Below are positions 40,297 to 40,486 of a DNA stretch of 40,486 nucleotides, piece by piece. Origin of the DNA: an uncultured bacterium (lineage in GTDB: Bacteria > Bacillota > Clostridia > Lachnospirales > Lachnospiraceae); NCBI GenBank assembly GCA_905215625.1, contig CAJMQQ010000019.1, positions 1 to 40,486 of the forward strand, read 5' to 3'. How positions within the stretch are numbered: position 1 is the stretch's first letter; each line of letters starts with the position of its first letter. Under the pieces are notes generated by a model. It saw nothing but the letters and a program-made list of their open reading frames with translations. It searched no databases and was not told the origin of the DNA. Position numbers and translations under genes: made by a program.

Positions 40297-40486
40297 CTAT
40301 CCAAGCATAAATAAGTCACAAAGTTTCCACGCAGCCGGGGAGATAGCGGTGCCCTGTACCTGCAATCCGCTCTAGCAGGGGTGATATCTTGCCTCGCGCA
40401 TTTTTTCTGCAGAGCTGCCTTTGGCAAGTGGCGTTGATGTCTGGGTCTTGCGCAACAGAAATCTGTGAACCGTGTCAGGGCAGGAA
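40297..40486 (+). ncRNA. ffs: Signal recognition particle RNA, large type with Alu domain (3' end outside window)
   Basis: The RNA scaffold of the particle that targets nascent membrane and secreted proteins. The Alu-domain signature GTGCCCTGTACCTGCAATCC...CTCTAGCAGGG lies at 40360-40380 and neighbours, with GCCGGGGAGATA pairing to TATCTTGCCTC across it. Near the end, GTGAACCGTGTCAGG (about 40466-40480) opens domain IV, where Ffh binds; the window stops at its tetraloop. The start is estimated from the promoter; the mature 5' end may be nearer 40330. Position after tadA fits the tadA-ffs-dnaX order. Confidence 0.9.

Noticed and set aside
1..40486. tRNA genes, rRNA genes, insertion sequences, integrase or att sites
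   Set aside because: None was recognised: no cloverleaf-type segment, transposase or integrase motif, or flanking direct repeat was found by eye.

Overview
The window reads as a chromosomal segment of an anaerobic, spore-forming Firmicute of the class Clostridia, most likely family Lachnospiraceae. The support is the housekeeping block (decarboxylase, holB, ricT, trmN6, rsmI), a complete FabK-type fatty-acid operon, spore maturation genes spmA and spmB, a methionine T-box in front of metG, and tadA followed by the SRP RNA. Genus cannot be fixed from sequence alone.

Region by region: (1) 1-4713 is a co-directional housekeeping block: the end of an Orn/Lys/Arg decarboxylase, a guanylate-kinase-like protein, holB, ricT, trmN6 and rsmI, closed by a bidirectional terminator shared with a convergent AbrB-type regulator. 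(2) 5174-15603 is one type II fatty-acid synthesis operon: fabH-acpP-fabK-fabD-fabG-fabF-accB-fabZ-accC-accDA (fused), plus a second FabK/nitronate-monooxygenase-like protein. It has a clear sigma-A promoter, a FabT-like palindrome at the start site and a 19-bp terminator. The probable FabT regulator is about 23 kb away, at 28691. (3) 15709-23792 is an AT-richer accessory block: a LacI-family repressor divergent from an eight-gene operon encoding a polar-amino-acid-type ABC importer, two TIM-barrel isomerase-like proteins, two bicupins and a MATE exporter. Two matching palindromes (TGTAACTAGTTACA type) lie between repressor and operon. In each enzyme-like pair one paralogue keeps the metal-ligand residues and the other has lost them. 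The substrate is unknown, and this is the best candidate for an undescribed system.

(4) 23848-29765 holds spmA and spmB, normally neighbours, split by about 3.5 kb carrying a P-loop ATPase plus a small partner gene, a TraX-like membrane protein and an OGG-type DNA glycosylase. The fabT-like gene and a GerMN-like lipoprotein follow. (5) 29786-36780 holds a DUF885 lipoprotein divergent from the T-box/metG unit, a second TraX-like protein, tatD and rsmA. (6) 36789-40486 holds nagB with a candidate operator, a Lachnospiraceae-type protein of unknown function, an NrdG-like radical-SAM activase, tadA, an orphan PTS IIB protein and the 5' part of a large-type SRP RNA that runs off the window.

No CRISPR array, tRNA, rRNA or insertion sequence was seen. 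Promoters, hairpins and palindromes were located by eye; no folding, homology search or composition profile was run.
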